A stretch of 17,263 bases of DNA from JBDREF01 sp043820045 (GCA_043820045.1 JBDREF010000175.1:1-17263), one strand, 5' to 3'. Counted from the first letter of the stretch, positions 9,801 to 16,052 are shown. A program made the numbers and translations. The notes: a model not told the origin generated them from the sequence alone.

Positions 9801-9968
9801 AGGGCAAAGAGTGAAAGCTAATACAACGAGAAAAGCAAGGGGCCTCGAATGTCTCATATTCGCGGCATTCATTCTTGTTCGGGCCGGCAAACCGCAAATA
9901 GCCACTACTAATAGCCGATACGCTCTGTAACGACACAAGATAGAATAATGCAAAAAGCGGTCTCTCAC
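6867..9968 (-). CDS. Secreted CotH-family protein with two lamin-tail domains
   Basis: A 1033-residue exported protein from a GTG at 9968. I chose it because GGGAGG (9976-9981) sits seven bases upstream and the ribosome-binding site resembles those of both LamG genes. An ATG at 9857 (residue 38) begins a more ordinary signal peptide (hydrophobic PLAFLVVLAFTL, cleavage after VRA) but lacks a Shine-Dalgarno. Domains: first lamin-tail domain (about 66-175; SEFMAMNN, DWIELHNTG, LDGWYLTDD), a galactose-binding-like region, a chitobiase-like strand segment, CotH domain with INLHGQSSRGFPKKSY, and the kinase-like motif WPWDVDLSFG (757-766, Asp760 and Asp762), then a second lamin-tail domain (about 900-1033). 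CotH proteins are atypical protein kinases first known from spore coats; planctomycetes have many secreted versions. Its substrate and role here are unknown. Confidence 0.92.
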   Translation of the reverse strand: MRDRFLHYSILCRYRAYRLLVVAICGLPARTRMNAANMRHSRPLAFLVVLAFTLCPFATVRAQESVRISEFMAMNNHGLDDEDRDEQDWIELHNTGANTVNLDGWYLTDDVDILTKWAFPKVTLAPGAYLVVFASGKDRIDPAGVLHTNFRLNRDGEYLGLVGPDGHTVVSEFFPAYPIQAPDVSYGFSASETEAALVASGAPAKALVPLNDSLEPSTQDSETLRPWTLPGLDDSSWQTGVTAVGFAYPELVGLDVSAMRSVNQTVYVRIPFEIENPAMVQTLTMLMRYEDGMITYINGHEVARSNAPEPGTETWNSGSSAYRINRVAVHPVEFPIPEYDFLRVGTNILAVQGLNHLLDSPNLLVLPELMAKIHSYTDTSPHYFPTPTPGKPNNTGVEKLGPIISDNDHNPEIPGENDDLSITARIEPSFDPVDTVELHYRVMFGAEVTVPLLDNGRSGDVVGGDMVYGARIPAGAFSAGQMVRWSITATDTAGRASQYPPYLDPVNSPRYTGTVIDDPNLVNPLPVLHWFIENPAAANSDAGTRCVLFYDGEFYDNVAINLHGQSSRGFPKKSYDIDFHPGHNFKWELGQPRADDINLMTTYPDKAHMRNILAYGIYRDADCPYHWVFPVRVQQNGAFWGTAHVMENGDEDWLIRMGLNAEGALYKMYNRFDTAGSATTGAEKKTRKYEDNADLSALFDGLSLSGDARRRYLYDNVDVAQVVNFLAVRAITGDVDCCHKNYYLYRDTGASNEWQMWPWDVDLSFGRVWNSSETYWNENLVTNTRLFVGGGNRVPDAIFNTPETRQMYLRRVRTLMDEFLMAPDTPAEQLYFEPQIDMLAAMIVADAMLDADKWGSDSWGNGSTSPCCPQSLLEAADELEYYYLPERRRQLFNRSASGTNEIPNAQPARAVIRFGTIDTNPPSGSLDEQYLQLQNLSSIAVDISGWKLSREQDPNASLFTFRGGTVIPVNGAIYVAANRVAFRSRSTYPTGDRALFVVGDFSGRLAARDETLYLIDRQQVTVDSVTTTETPRR

Positions 9969-9975
9969 AATAGTA

Positions 9976-9981
9976 CCTCCC
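9976..9981 (-). promoter_or_regulatory. Ribosome-binding site deciding the CotH GTG start
   Basis: GGGAGG followed by TACTATT and GTG. The two LamG genes have GGAGG, ACTATT or ACTATC, then ATG. This shared spacing motif favours the GTG at 9968 over the upstream ATG at 10085 or the ATGs at 9872 and 9857. Confidence 0.6.
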
Positions 9982-10094
9982 AAAGGAATAAGCCAGAGAC
10001 AGGTGGGCTTGAATTGAAGGTGCCCCAATCCCCTCTGTGAGATACGCTCCGTAAGAGGATACCTAAAAGAAGAAAATTGCGGCAACAGGGATTT

Positions 10095-10128
10095 TTAGTA
10101 TTTGACTTTGGCCTCTTCATAAGTGTCC
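10095..10128 (-). repeat. Direct repeat copy 2 (C-terminal coding tail)
   Basis: Partner of 6689-6722 in the same orientation, about 3.4 kb away, so the two copies bracket the CotH gene. The shared core begins TAGTATTTGACTTT on the plus strand. Confidence 0.75.
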
Positions 10129-10199
10129 GGTGCAACCTCTCGGGCAATAACATCGCTGATAGTGAAAATAAAAAGGGTCCATACTGAATCAATCGGCAT
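10095..10199 (-). CDS. Possible 34-aa ORF or 3' gene remnant ending DTYEEAKVKY
   Basis: Minus-strand frame from ATG at 10199 to TAA. The peptide begins MPIDSVWTLFIFTISDV and ends APDTYEEAKVKY. Its last ten codons recur at 6689-6721 with one synonymous change (ACC/ACT) and one replacement (Phe/Ala), a pattern expected from coding sequence. No good Shine-Dalgarno, and a stop lies immediately upstream. It may be the surviving tail of a deleted gene. No family recognised. Confidence 0.35.
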   Translation of the reverse strand: MPIDSVWTLFIFTISDVIAREVAPDTYEEAKVKY

Positions 10200-10251
10200 C
10201 TACCACATCAGCCGTGCAATCACTTGTCACTCCAGTTAGTTCGCATAGAGC

Positions 10252-12342
10252 CTACCGATACAGCCGAATGTCGTCGAAGTACATCTGGCCTGTTCCGCCG
10301 GCGGCCGGACTGTTCTTCGTGCCAAGGCCAATGGTAGCCGTATTGACGTTGGCAAGGTTGACACCCTGGTCGGCAAATGCCTGCAGGTCGATTGCCCACT
10401 GGTTCCATCCGCCTTTCTGCGTGGCCGCAGGGTCGTCATGGTAAACAACCGCCGTGCCATTGAGGGCGACATACATGCGTTCGGCGGAATTACCCGAAGC
10501 GCCGCGGAACCATAACGACAGCTTCGTGACGCCTTCCTCGGTCCAGTCGCGCGGCCAAACCAGCGTCAAGGTGGCCTCGGAAGTCTTGAGGTTGTTATCG
10601 TATGCATACGGCATCGACTGAGCGCCGCCGTGGACGGTAGTCTGCTCGGCGTAAGGAGGAAGGTCATTACCGACGAGACCGCCGTTTGTCGTAGTCCCGA
10701 AACCGTCGATCCATTTATCGAATATCCTGTTGCTTACCTGGTCAGGCGGGTCGATGTCGTTGTAGGACTCGAAATCATCCACCGTAATGAAATCGGCCGT
10801 CGTGAAACTCCAGACAAGCCCCTTGACCGGACCTGCATTATAGACTGCATCCACGCGCCAATAGTAATCGCTGTGCCACGCGAGTTTTCCGGGGTCGTAG
10901 CTCTCGGAACCAAGGGCCTTGTTACCCTTGTACTCCGGCGAAACAGTCGTGGCATTCTGCACCGCATCTTTGTCGGCACCGAAATAAATATCGTGCGAGG
11001 TGGCAGTCGTTGCCGGTGTCCAGTTGAGCTTTGCGTTCATCTGCACATCCGCAACCCCGTTGGCTGGCTGAGGATTGCCCGCAGCGCCAGGAGTTGTGAA
11101 GCCCCAGACGTCGCCCTTGTATGTGGCCAAAGCATCGAACTCATCGACTCGCCAGTAGTAGACCCTTTCCAATTCGAGCGTGCCGGGGTTGTAGGTTGTG
11201 ATGCCCCCTGGAGCGCCTCCGGCGGCATTGCTTACACTATCGAGATCGGTTCCGAAGTAAACTGTGTGCAATTTGGCACCGTAACCCGGTGTCCAGCTCA
11301 GCTTCGCATCCAGGGCCACGAATTCAGCGCCATCAGCCGGGTTGGGATTGTAGGCCGTCTTTGGAGGAATGGAGAAGCTCCAGACATCGCCTTTCCACGG
11401 GCTGTTCGGCTCGGTGTCATTGACCTCGTCAATCCGCCAATAGTACGTCGTTCCCGGGACGAGGCCTTCCGGATAGGCAAATCCTGGGAAACCTGCAACA
11501 TAGAATGTCGAAGTCTGATTGCCCCGGAAAGTATCGCCTGTGCCGTCGTTCACATCGTCGAAGTTGTCGCCCAAATACACATCGTGTGAAACTGCAAAGT
11601 CTCCCGCCTTCCAGCTAAGATTCACCCATGTATCCTCAAGGACAGCGCCATCTTTGGGCTCAGGGCCGAGGGCGTGCGGATATTCTACGCCACCTGCCAT
11701 GGCTGCCAGGATCTCGGGCTCGGTCAGCACATGGTTGTAGATGCGGACATCGTCGATGATACCGCTGAAGAATTCGCTGGACGTGTTCCAACTTCCAAAG
11801 AGTAGTGGATTGTTATTTGAAACATGTGTTCCCGTATTTTGGCCGACGCTGGATGCGTCAATGAACATTTCGAGGTCCGATCCATTCCACGTCAGCACAG
11901 CGTGATACCATATGGCAGGTGTAGAAATGGTTGTGGAAACAGTAGCACCCCAGCCACCCGCGCCGTTGCCGGCTCTCCCCAGAAGATTGGCTCCGTCAAA
12001 CTCGAAGCCATAGTCATATTCTTTCATAACCACCGAATGCCAGTCGCCCGGGAGCGAGGGAGGTCGCATCCAAAATGTGAGGGTGAAGGATCCTGTTAGG
12101 TCCAAATCCCCTATTGCAACATAATCATCAGAACCATCAAATTCCAAGGCACCGCCGAAATGACCGATCACCCACTGAGGGGCGCCATTGAAGGTGCCGT
12201 CGTTGCCGTTACCGCTTGTATCGTGGGCTATAGTCCCAGAGCCCTCATCAAGTCTCCAGTGAGCCACAAGATCGGCCGAAGCATTGCCAGTCATGCTCAG
12301 CACGGCGACAAGCGAAATAAGACAAAACAATTTCCTGGACAT
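10252..12342 (-). CDS. Secreted LamG-domain protein with three FN3-like modules (paralog A)
   Basis: A 696-residue exported protein; start fixed by GGAGG at 12349-12353, six bases before ATG. Signal peptide 1-23 (cut after NASA). LamG/concanavalin-like jelly roll about 24-217 (LVAHWRLDEGSG, ALEFDGSDDYV, GIIDDVRIYNHVL), a fold that usually binds glycans or proteins. Three FN3-like modules follow (219-328, 329-418, 419-517), each with an SHDVYLG- or HTVYFG-like strand and a YYWR-D strand, closed by WSF or WGF. The C-terminal domain (518-696) starts VDDFESYND and ends MYFDDIRLYR, a common ending in Phycisphaerae surface proteins. No enzyme motif seen. It is the divergent twin of the gene at 13061-15217, with the same promoter geometry and ribosome-binding site. 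Likely extracellular or surface-bound; the ligand is unknown. Confidence 0.92.
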   Translation of the reverse strand: MSRKLFCLISLVAVLSMTGNASADLVAHWRLDEGSGTIAHDTSGNGNDGTFNGAPQWVIGHFGGALEFDGSDDYVAIGDLDLTGSFTLTFWMRPPSLPGDWHSVVMKEYDYGFEFDGANLLGRAGNGAGGWGATVSTTISTPAIWYHAVLTWNGSDLEMFIDASSVGQNTGTHVSNNNPLLFGSWNTSSEFFSGIIDDVRIYNHVLTEPEILAAMAGGVEYPHALGPEPKDGAVLEDTWVNLSWKAGDFAVSHDVYLGDNFDDVNDGTGDTFRGNQTSTFYVAGFPGFAYPEGLVPGTTYYWRIDEVNDTEPNSPWKGDVWSFSIPPKTAYNPNPADGAEFVALDAKLSWTPGYGAKLHTVYFGTDLDSVSNAAGGAPGGITTYNPGTLELERVYYWRVDEFDALATYKGDVWGFTTPGAAGNPQPANGVADVQMNAKLNWTPATTATSHDIYFGADKDAVQNATTVSPEYKGNKALGSESYDPGKLAWHSDYYWRVDAVYNAGPVKGLVWSFTTADFITVDDFESYNDIDPPDQVSNRIFDKWIDGFGTTTNGGLVGNDLPPYAEQTTVHGGAQSMPYAYDNNLKTSEATLTLVWPRDWTEEGVTKLSLWFRGASGNSAERMYVALNGTAVVYHDDPAATQKGGWNQWAIDLQAFADQGVNLANVNTATIGLGTKNSPAAGGTGQMYFDDIRLYR

Positions 12343-12531
12343 GATAGTCCTCCTTCAAAATAAGGTCAACATGGAGCGACCCACGATGGTCTCTACTCTT
12401 GACTGCATTTTGCCCGTGTCTGCTGAGGATATTTCCATACGATCTGACACTGCCTCCTTCGTTCAAAAGTCCGGAAGACAAACAGAATCCTACCCGGATG
12501 ACCTCAAATCCACGGACTTCATCTTACCCTA

Positions 12532-12561
12532 CTTATACCAGTTCAGCCGCCTCCACGTCAA
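12532..12561 (-). promoter_or_regulatory. Promoter of LamG paralog A
   Basis: Minus strand: TTGACG (12556-12561), 18-bp spacer, TATAAG (12532-12537) preceded by TGG. It matches the paralog B promoter around both hexamers (CCGG-GATT-TTCTTGACG, then TGGTATAA). It would give a leader of about 180 bases. Confidence 0.72.
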
Positions 12562-12828
12562 GAAGAATCGCCGGATGACCGAGATGCCAAGACGCCGTGG
12601 TTTCATCCCACGGACCCATTACAGCCCATGGTTCTGCCTATCTTGCGGGAAAGGTGAATCATGGACAGATCATGCGACGTGAGCGGGTGTCAGAATTTAC
12701 CTCTTTTGGGCTGGCGCCCCCTGGCCGAGCGCCGGGGCCGGAAGATATGCGAAAAACCTGCTTCTGAAGCGGTGACTGGGGAATGAAACAGGGCTGCAAG
12801 TGGGATGCTCACAGTCCGGTGATTTTTC

Positions 12829-12858
12829 TTGACGGGGAGGTAGATAATTTGGTATAAA
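12829..12858 (+). promoter_or_regulatory. Promoter of LamG paralog B
   Basis: TTGACG (12829-12834), 18-bp spacer, TATAAA (12853-12858), again preceded by TGG. Conserved with 12532-12561 in inverted orientation. It would give a leader of about 195 bases. A second TATAAT-like box follows at about 12867. Confidence 0.72.
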
Positions 12859-13060
12859 TAATACTGTATAATCGCGTCTCTGTGCACCTGGGTATCTGCG
12901 GCTTTGACTTTATTGAGCAGATGCAATTCTTGTACCTTTCGGAAGAAAAGAGGAGTCATTGCCTATGGCACGCAGTCGCATCAAACACTTTGTGCTTCCC
13001 TGAGATAAGATCTTAAATTTAATTGGCATACTGCATTCTATTTTTTGAAGGAGGACTATT

Positions 13061-15217
13061 ATGTTTAATAAACTCATCTGTCTATTTTCTTTTGTCCTGC
13101 TGCTGGGGTCGGTGCTGACCAGCGCAGCCAAAGCTGCTGACCCCGGTCTCGTCGGCTGGTGGAAGTTTGAGGAAGCGAGTGGAACATTATATGACCGGAG
13201 CGATAATCATAATGACGGCACATCTTTTCAGGGTGTGCTTTATCAGCAGACCGGTCAAGTAGGCTACGCTTTGGGATTTGACGGAATAGATGATTATGTT
13301 GTGGTCGGGACTACCGGAAGACCCACCGACACATTTAGCTTTGGAGGATGGCTGAAAACGTCGGCTACGCATCAAATAGATTCAGAATCAGCAGCCGGCG
13401 TGGGGGGAGTAACCGGTCAAAGATATGCATTCGACCCACAACACGGAGGAGATTCAGATGGAGGAGCAGGATTATCTGTCGGAACAAACGGCATCTTAGT
13501 TTATGAGCATGGCAGCAACTATATGCCTGCAACTGCCGTATATGCATCTGATATAGGAGACGACTGGAATCACGTGATGATAGTCTACGATAACAAACAG
13601 CCGACAATTTACCTTAACGGTGAGGCAGTCCGTACAGGTTTTGCTTCCCCAAGAGCAGTAGTAAATGCGCCTGTTCGATTAGGCGGGATGGCTTACGGTT
13701 TTTTTGAAGGCCTGATGGACGAGGTCCGCGTCTACAATCGAGCGTTGTCGGCGGCCGAGGTAAGAAAGCTGGCAGCTCGTCCAAAGGCCTATAGCCCCGT
13801 TCCAGACGATGGCAGCCTACACGAGGATACGTGGGTGAGCCTTTCGTGGAAGCCGGGAGGTCAGGCCGTCTCGCACGATGTGTATTTAGGTGACAACTTT
13901 GACGATGTCGACAACGGGACCGGCGATACCTTCCGAGGTAACCAGACTTCGACATTCTATGTTGCCGGATTTCCGGGATTCGCCTATCCGGATGGTCTGG
14001 TTCCCGGCACAACTTACTATTGGCGAATCGACGAGGTCAATGATGCTGAGCCCAACAGTCCCTGGAAGGGTGATGTTTGGAGCTTCTCGATTCCGCCGAA
14101 GACGGCTTACAACCCCGACCCTGCCGACTGTGCGGAATTTGTTGAACCTGATGCGGAGTTTAGCTGGACCGCGGGTTTCGGCGCCAAATTACACACAGTT
14201 TACTTCGGCGATAATTTCGATACTGTAAGCAACGCCGCCGGAGGATTGCCGCAGGGGCTTGTAAAGTATAAGCCTGCCGCACCTCTTGAATCGGAGAAGA
14301 TTTACTACTGGCGGGTGGATGAGTTTGATGCTCTCGCCACGTACAAAGGCAACATCTGGAGCTTCACGACTCCAGGCGCCGTCGGGAATCCGAGTCCGTC
14401 CAACCGCGCCACAGGCGTGCAGATGAATGCGACTCTGAGTTGGACGCCGGCGACCACAGCCGTCTCGCACGATGTGTACCTTGGCACGGATAAAGACGCG
14501 GTGAGAAATGCCACGACTGCCTCGGTGGAGTACAAGGGTAACAAGGCATCAGGCTCCGAGAGCTACGACCCCGGAAAACTCGCGTGGCACAGCGATTACT
14601 ATTGGCGCATCGATGCAGTCTATAATGCCGGTCCGGTCAAAGGCCTCGTTTGGAGCTTTGATACGGCCGATTTCATCGCAGTGGATGATTTCGAGTCCTA
14701 CAACGACATCGACCCGCCTGACCCGGTAAGCAACAGGATATTCGATAAATGGATCGACGGTTTCGGAACTACGACAAACGGCGCTCTCGTCGGTAATGAT
14801 CTTCCTCCCTATGCCGAGCAGACTGTAGTTCACGGCGGTTCGCAATCGATGCCGTATGCATACGACAACAACCTGAAAACTTCGGAGGCTACACTGACGC
14901 TGGTCTATCCGCGTGACTGGACCGATGAAGGTGTCGGGAAGCTGTCACTGTGGTTCCGCGGCGCTTCGGCCAATTCCGCCGAGAGGATGTTCGTCGCTCT
15001 TAACGGCACGGCCGTGGTCTATCACGATGACACCGCCGTGACGCAGAAAACCGGCTGGAACCAGTGGATCATCGACCTGCAGGCATTTGCGGATCAGGGC
15101 GTGGCTCTTGCCAATGTGAACACGATTACAATTGGCTTGGGCACCAAGAATCCCGGCGCGCCGGGACCCGGCGGATCGGGAACGATGTACTTCGACGACA
15201 TCCGGCTGTACCGGTAG
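13061..15217 (+). CDS. Secreted LamG-domain protein with three FN3-like modules (paralog B)
   Basis: A 718-residue exported protein; GGAGG at 13050-13054 lies six bases before ATG. Signal peptide about 1-25 (hydrophobic ICLFSFVLLLGSVL, cut near AAKA). LamG domain about 28-240 (GLVGWWKFEEASG, ALGFDGIDDYV, GLMDEVRVYNRAL). Then three FN3-like modules, each with a YYWR-D strand, and the VDDFESYND...MYFDDIRLYR C-terminal domain. From about 13800 onward it is very similar to paralog A, with long stretches identical in protein and DNA. The LamG half is clearly more diverged and its codons look more AT-rich, so the gene looks mosaic. An intrinsic terminator follows 64 bases after the stop. Ligand unknown. 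Confidence 0.92.
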   Translation: MFNKLICLFSFVLLLGSVLTSAAKAADPGLVGWWKFEEASGTLYDRSDNHNDGTSFQGVLYQQTGQVGYALGFDGIDDYVVVGTTGRPTDTFSFGGWLKTSATHQIDSESAAGVGGVTGQRYAFDPQHGGDSDGGAGLSVGTNGILVYEHGSNYMPATAVYASDIGDDWNHVMIVYDNKQPTIYLNGEAVRTGFASPRAVVNAPVRLGGMAYGFFEGLMDEVRVYNRALSAAEVRKLAARPKAYSPVPDDGSLHEDTWVSLSWKPGGQAVSHDVYLGDNFDDVDNGTGDTFRGNQTSTFYVAGFPGFAYPDGLVPGTTYYWRIDEVNDAEPNSPWKGDVWSFSIPPKTAYNPDPADCAEFVEPDAEFSWTAGFGAKLHTVYFGDNFDTVSNAAGGLPQGLVKYKPAAPLESEKIYYWRVDEFDALATYKGNIWSFTTPGAVGNPSPSNRATGVQMNATLSWTPATTAVSHDVYLGTDKDAVRNATTASVEYKGNKASGSESYDPGKLAWHSDYYWRIDAVYNAGPVKGLVWSFDTADFIAVDDFESYNDIDPPDPVSNRIFDKWIDGFGTTTNGALVGNDLPPYAEQTVVHGGSQSMPYAYDNNLKTSEATLTLVYPRDWTDEGVGKLSLWFRGASANSAERMFVALNGTAVVYHDDTAVTQKTGWNQWIIDLQAFADQGVALANVNTITIGLGTKNPGAPGPGGSGTMYFDDIRLYR

Positions 15218-15280
15218 GTAACGTAGTGACGAAAACGTAATTGAAGCTGCCACTGTTTTTGCGGCGGATAAGATAGATTT

Positions 15281-15316
15281 GGCCTGTGCCGGTCGACTCG
15301 GCATGGGCCCTTTTTT
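15281..15316 (+). terminator. Rho-independent terminator of paralog B
   Basis: Stem GGCC-TG-TGCCG (15281-15291) with CGGCA-TG-GGCC (15299-15309), the TG/TG step forming two wobble pairs, seven-base loop, then C and six T (15311-15316). Confidence 0.85.
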
Positions 15317-15337
15317 GTGCGTTTCGTCCTGGGGTCA

Positions 15338-15353
15338 ACCATGTTGACATGGT
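15338..15353. promoter_or_regulatory. 16-bp palindrome, possible operator
   Basis: ACCATGT-TG-ACATGGT: seven-base perfect arms with a two-base centre, 22 bases after the terminator T-run. It could bind a dimeric regulator; no regulator is identified and it may be chance. Confidence 0.25.
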
Positions 15354-15426
15354 AGTACATATCCCCCTGCGGCCGCATATGTTGCCACCGACGCGACCGA
15401 ATGCAGACACGATTTGGAGGTTCTTC

Positions 15427-15456
15427 TTGATGAGAAGGCGGCTTGTCTGGTATGAG
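15427..15456 (+). promoter_or_regulatory. Orphan third copy of the LamG-type promoter
   Basis: TTGATG (15427-15432), 18-bp spacer, TATGAG (15451-15456). The surroundings match the paralog A promoter closely: TTCTTCTTGA before, AGGCGGCT within the spacer, CTGGTAT at the -10, and GGTAAGATG after. No gene follows; it reads into the convergent tRNA terminator within about 85 bases, so it is probably a relic. Confidence 0.6.
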
Positions 15457-15537
15457 TAGGTAAGATGGGGGCCTGATAGGAAGGCTCTGGGAACGGGGAC
15501 AGGTCACAACCACTTGCCTGATGGGAAATTAAGCGCG

Positions 15538-15572
15538 AAAAGACCGTTGGTGCCCTCACCTGACACCAACGG
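15538..15572 (-). terminator. Terminator of the tRNA-Ser gene
   Basis: Minus strand: perfect nine-bp stem CACCAACGG (15564-15572) with CCGTTGGTG (15544-15552), followed by TCTTTT. It abuts the tRNA 3' end, as expected for the original chromosomal tRNA locus. Confidence 0.8.
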
Positions 15573-15627
15573 AGCAGGAGGGATTCGAACCCCCGTTACC
15601 TTTCGGTAAAACGGTTTTCAAGACCAT
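15570..15627 (-). tRNA. 3' fragment of tRNA-Ser(UGA); integration (att) site
   Basis: Minus strand, 5' to 3': anticodon arm ATGGT-CTTGAAA-ACCGT (anticodon UGA at its centre), class II variable arm TTACC-GAAA-GGTAA, T-arm GGGGG-TTCGAAT-CCCTC, acceptor 3' strand CTGCTCC, then G at the discriminator position, all typical of serine tRNA. CCA is not encoded. The 5' half (acceptor GGAGCAG and D-arm) is absent upstream, where AT-rich unrelated sequence begins. A tRNA 3' part without its 5' part is what tyrosine-recombinase integration leaves at the far end of an element. By that logic, the chromosome is on the left and the element on the right, with an intact tRNA-Ser expected beyond the window. Confidence 0.85.
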
Positions 15628-15672
15628 TTCTGACATTGGACGGTTTAACTTTTTTACGATGTTTTTGAAATC

Positions 15673-15695
15673 GGTCACGTTCTGGTCACTCGTTC
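15673..15695 (+). repeat. Paired direct repeat near the att site (possible recombinase arm sites)
   Basis: GGTCACGTTC (15673-15682) and GGTCACTCGTTC (15684-15695), with an inverted TGACC just after (15697-15701). It lies about 45 bases inside the element from the tRNA fragment, where arm-type or accessory protein sites often occur. Function inferred from position only. Confidence 0.35.
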
Positions 15696-15820
15696 CTGAC
15701 CAAATCACAAACGCACCTGCTCTTCGGAACAATTTTCAAAAAACACAAAAATATTTTCTGTTGTAAGTGTGAGTGACATCTCGTCTTGTGGTTTGTGTTT
15801 GTCTAACTTCTAAAATTGTT

Positions 15821-15849
15821 TTGCAATTACATAACAAATAGATTATAAT
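15821..15849 (+). promoter_or_regulatory. Strong sigma70-like promoter of the three-gene element operon
   Basis: TTGCAA (15821-15826), 17-bp spacer, perfect TATAAT (15844-15849). Expected transcript start near 15856, so the tRNA-like fold lies in its leader and all three genes and the terminator at 17043-17073 follow on the same strand. Confidence 0.7.
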
Positions 15850-15964
15850 AGGTTTAGTTCGTTTTGACAAGTTAATAAAATGGGGCTTTTTGAAAAGTGA
15901 GCCTGTTAAAAGCAAGCTGGCGAAGCGGACGCTTTGAAGGAAGCTGCGAATCGAATCACACCAC

Positions 15965-16015
15965 GCTTCGAACCGGATAGGCGGTATGTTTCAGGTTCAA
16001 GTCCTGGTCGAAGCA
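15965..16015 (+). ncRNA. 51-nt tRNA-like fold lacking an anticodon arm
   Basis: A perfect seven-bp acceptor-like stem, GCTTCGA (15965-15971) with TCGAAGC (16008-16014), encloses a small hairpin ACCG-GATAGG-CGGT (15972-15985), five linker bases, and a canonical five-bp T-arm TCAGG-TTCAAGT-CCTGG (15991-16007). The T-loop fits the TTCRANY consensus, and the T-arm joins the acceptor strand directly as in real tRNA. No CCA follows. There is no room for both D and anticodon arms, so it is not a normal tRNA; it may be a decayed phage tRNA or a processing signal for RNase P or RNase Z. An alternative 5' strand GCTTTGA exists at 15931-15937, but I could not fold a full tRNA from it. Confidence 0.5.
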
Positions 16016-16022
16016 TTAAATT

Positions 16023-16052
16023 AAACCCACAATTTCAAAGGAGAACAAAATG
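16023..16052 (+). repeat. Operon leader copy 1
   Basis: AACCCACAATTTCAAAGG followed by AGAACAAAATG. It contains the Shine-Dalgarno AAAGGAG, seven bases from the ATG at 16050. Nearly identical to copy 2, and similar to copy 3. Confidence 0.85.

Larger units (their letters stand above)
12343..13060. other. Divergent intergenic region, 718 bp, with inverted homologous promoters
   Basis: It holds the two promoters and ~190-base leaders of the LamG paralogs, arranged as an imperfect inverted repeat (12530-12580 against 12815-12862). The central part (about 12600-12800) has a small GC-rich hairpin (GGCGC 12713-12717 with GCGCC 12729-12733) and no gene I can support. Confidence 0.6.
15218..15569. 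other. Intergenic stretch between paralog B and the tRNA fragment, 352 bp
   Basis: It holds the paralog B terminator (15281-15316), a 16-bp palindrome (15338-15353), an orphan copy of the LamG promoter (15427-15456) and the tRNA terminator on the minus strand (15538-15572). No gene is supported. Confidence 0.65.
15628..16049. other. Element end and leader region, 422 bp
   Basis: AT-rich DNA starting at the tRNA fragment. It holds a pair of GGTCAC-type repeats (15673-15695), a strong promoter (15821-15849), a tRNA-like fold (15965-16015) and the first copy of the operon leader. I see no integrase or other gene in it. Confidence 0.6.

Noticed and set aside
12284..12959. Two opposing frames (12284-12682 plus, 12690-12959 minus) that both contain YLYQ...VKKN, looking like a paralogous peptide pair
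   Set aside because: The shared residues are translations of the antisense strand of the duplicated promoters (12530-12580 and 12815-12862). Neither frame has a ribosome-binding site or other support.
12965..13003. 12-codon leader peptide (MARSRIKHFVLP) with AGAGGAG upstream, in the leader of paralog B
   Set aside because: The spacing is long and the paralog A leader has no convincing counterpart, so it is not listed as a gene.
15571..15774. Long open plus-strand frame across the tRNA fragment (reads EQEGFEPP...)
   Set aside because: This is the well-known antisense translation of a tRNA T-arm; it has no start signal, and the tRNA reading explains the sequence.
15931..16015. Full-length class II tRNA using GCTTTGA as 5' acceptor strand
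   Set aside because: Acceptor and T-arm pair, but no acceptable D-arm or anticodon stem could be drawn in the 53 bases between.
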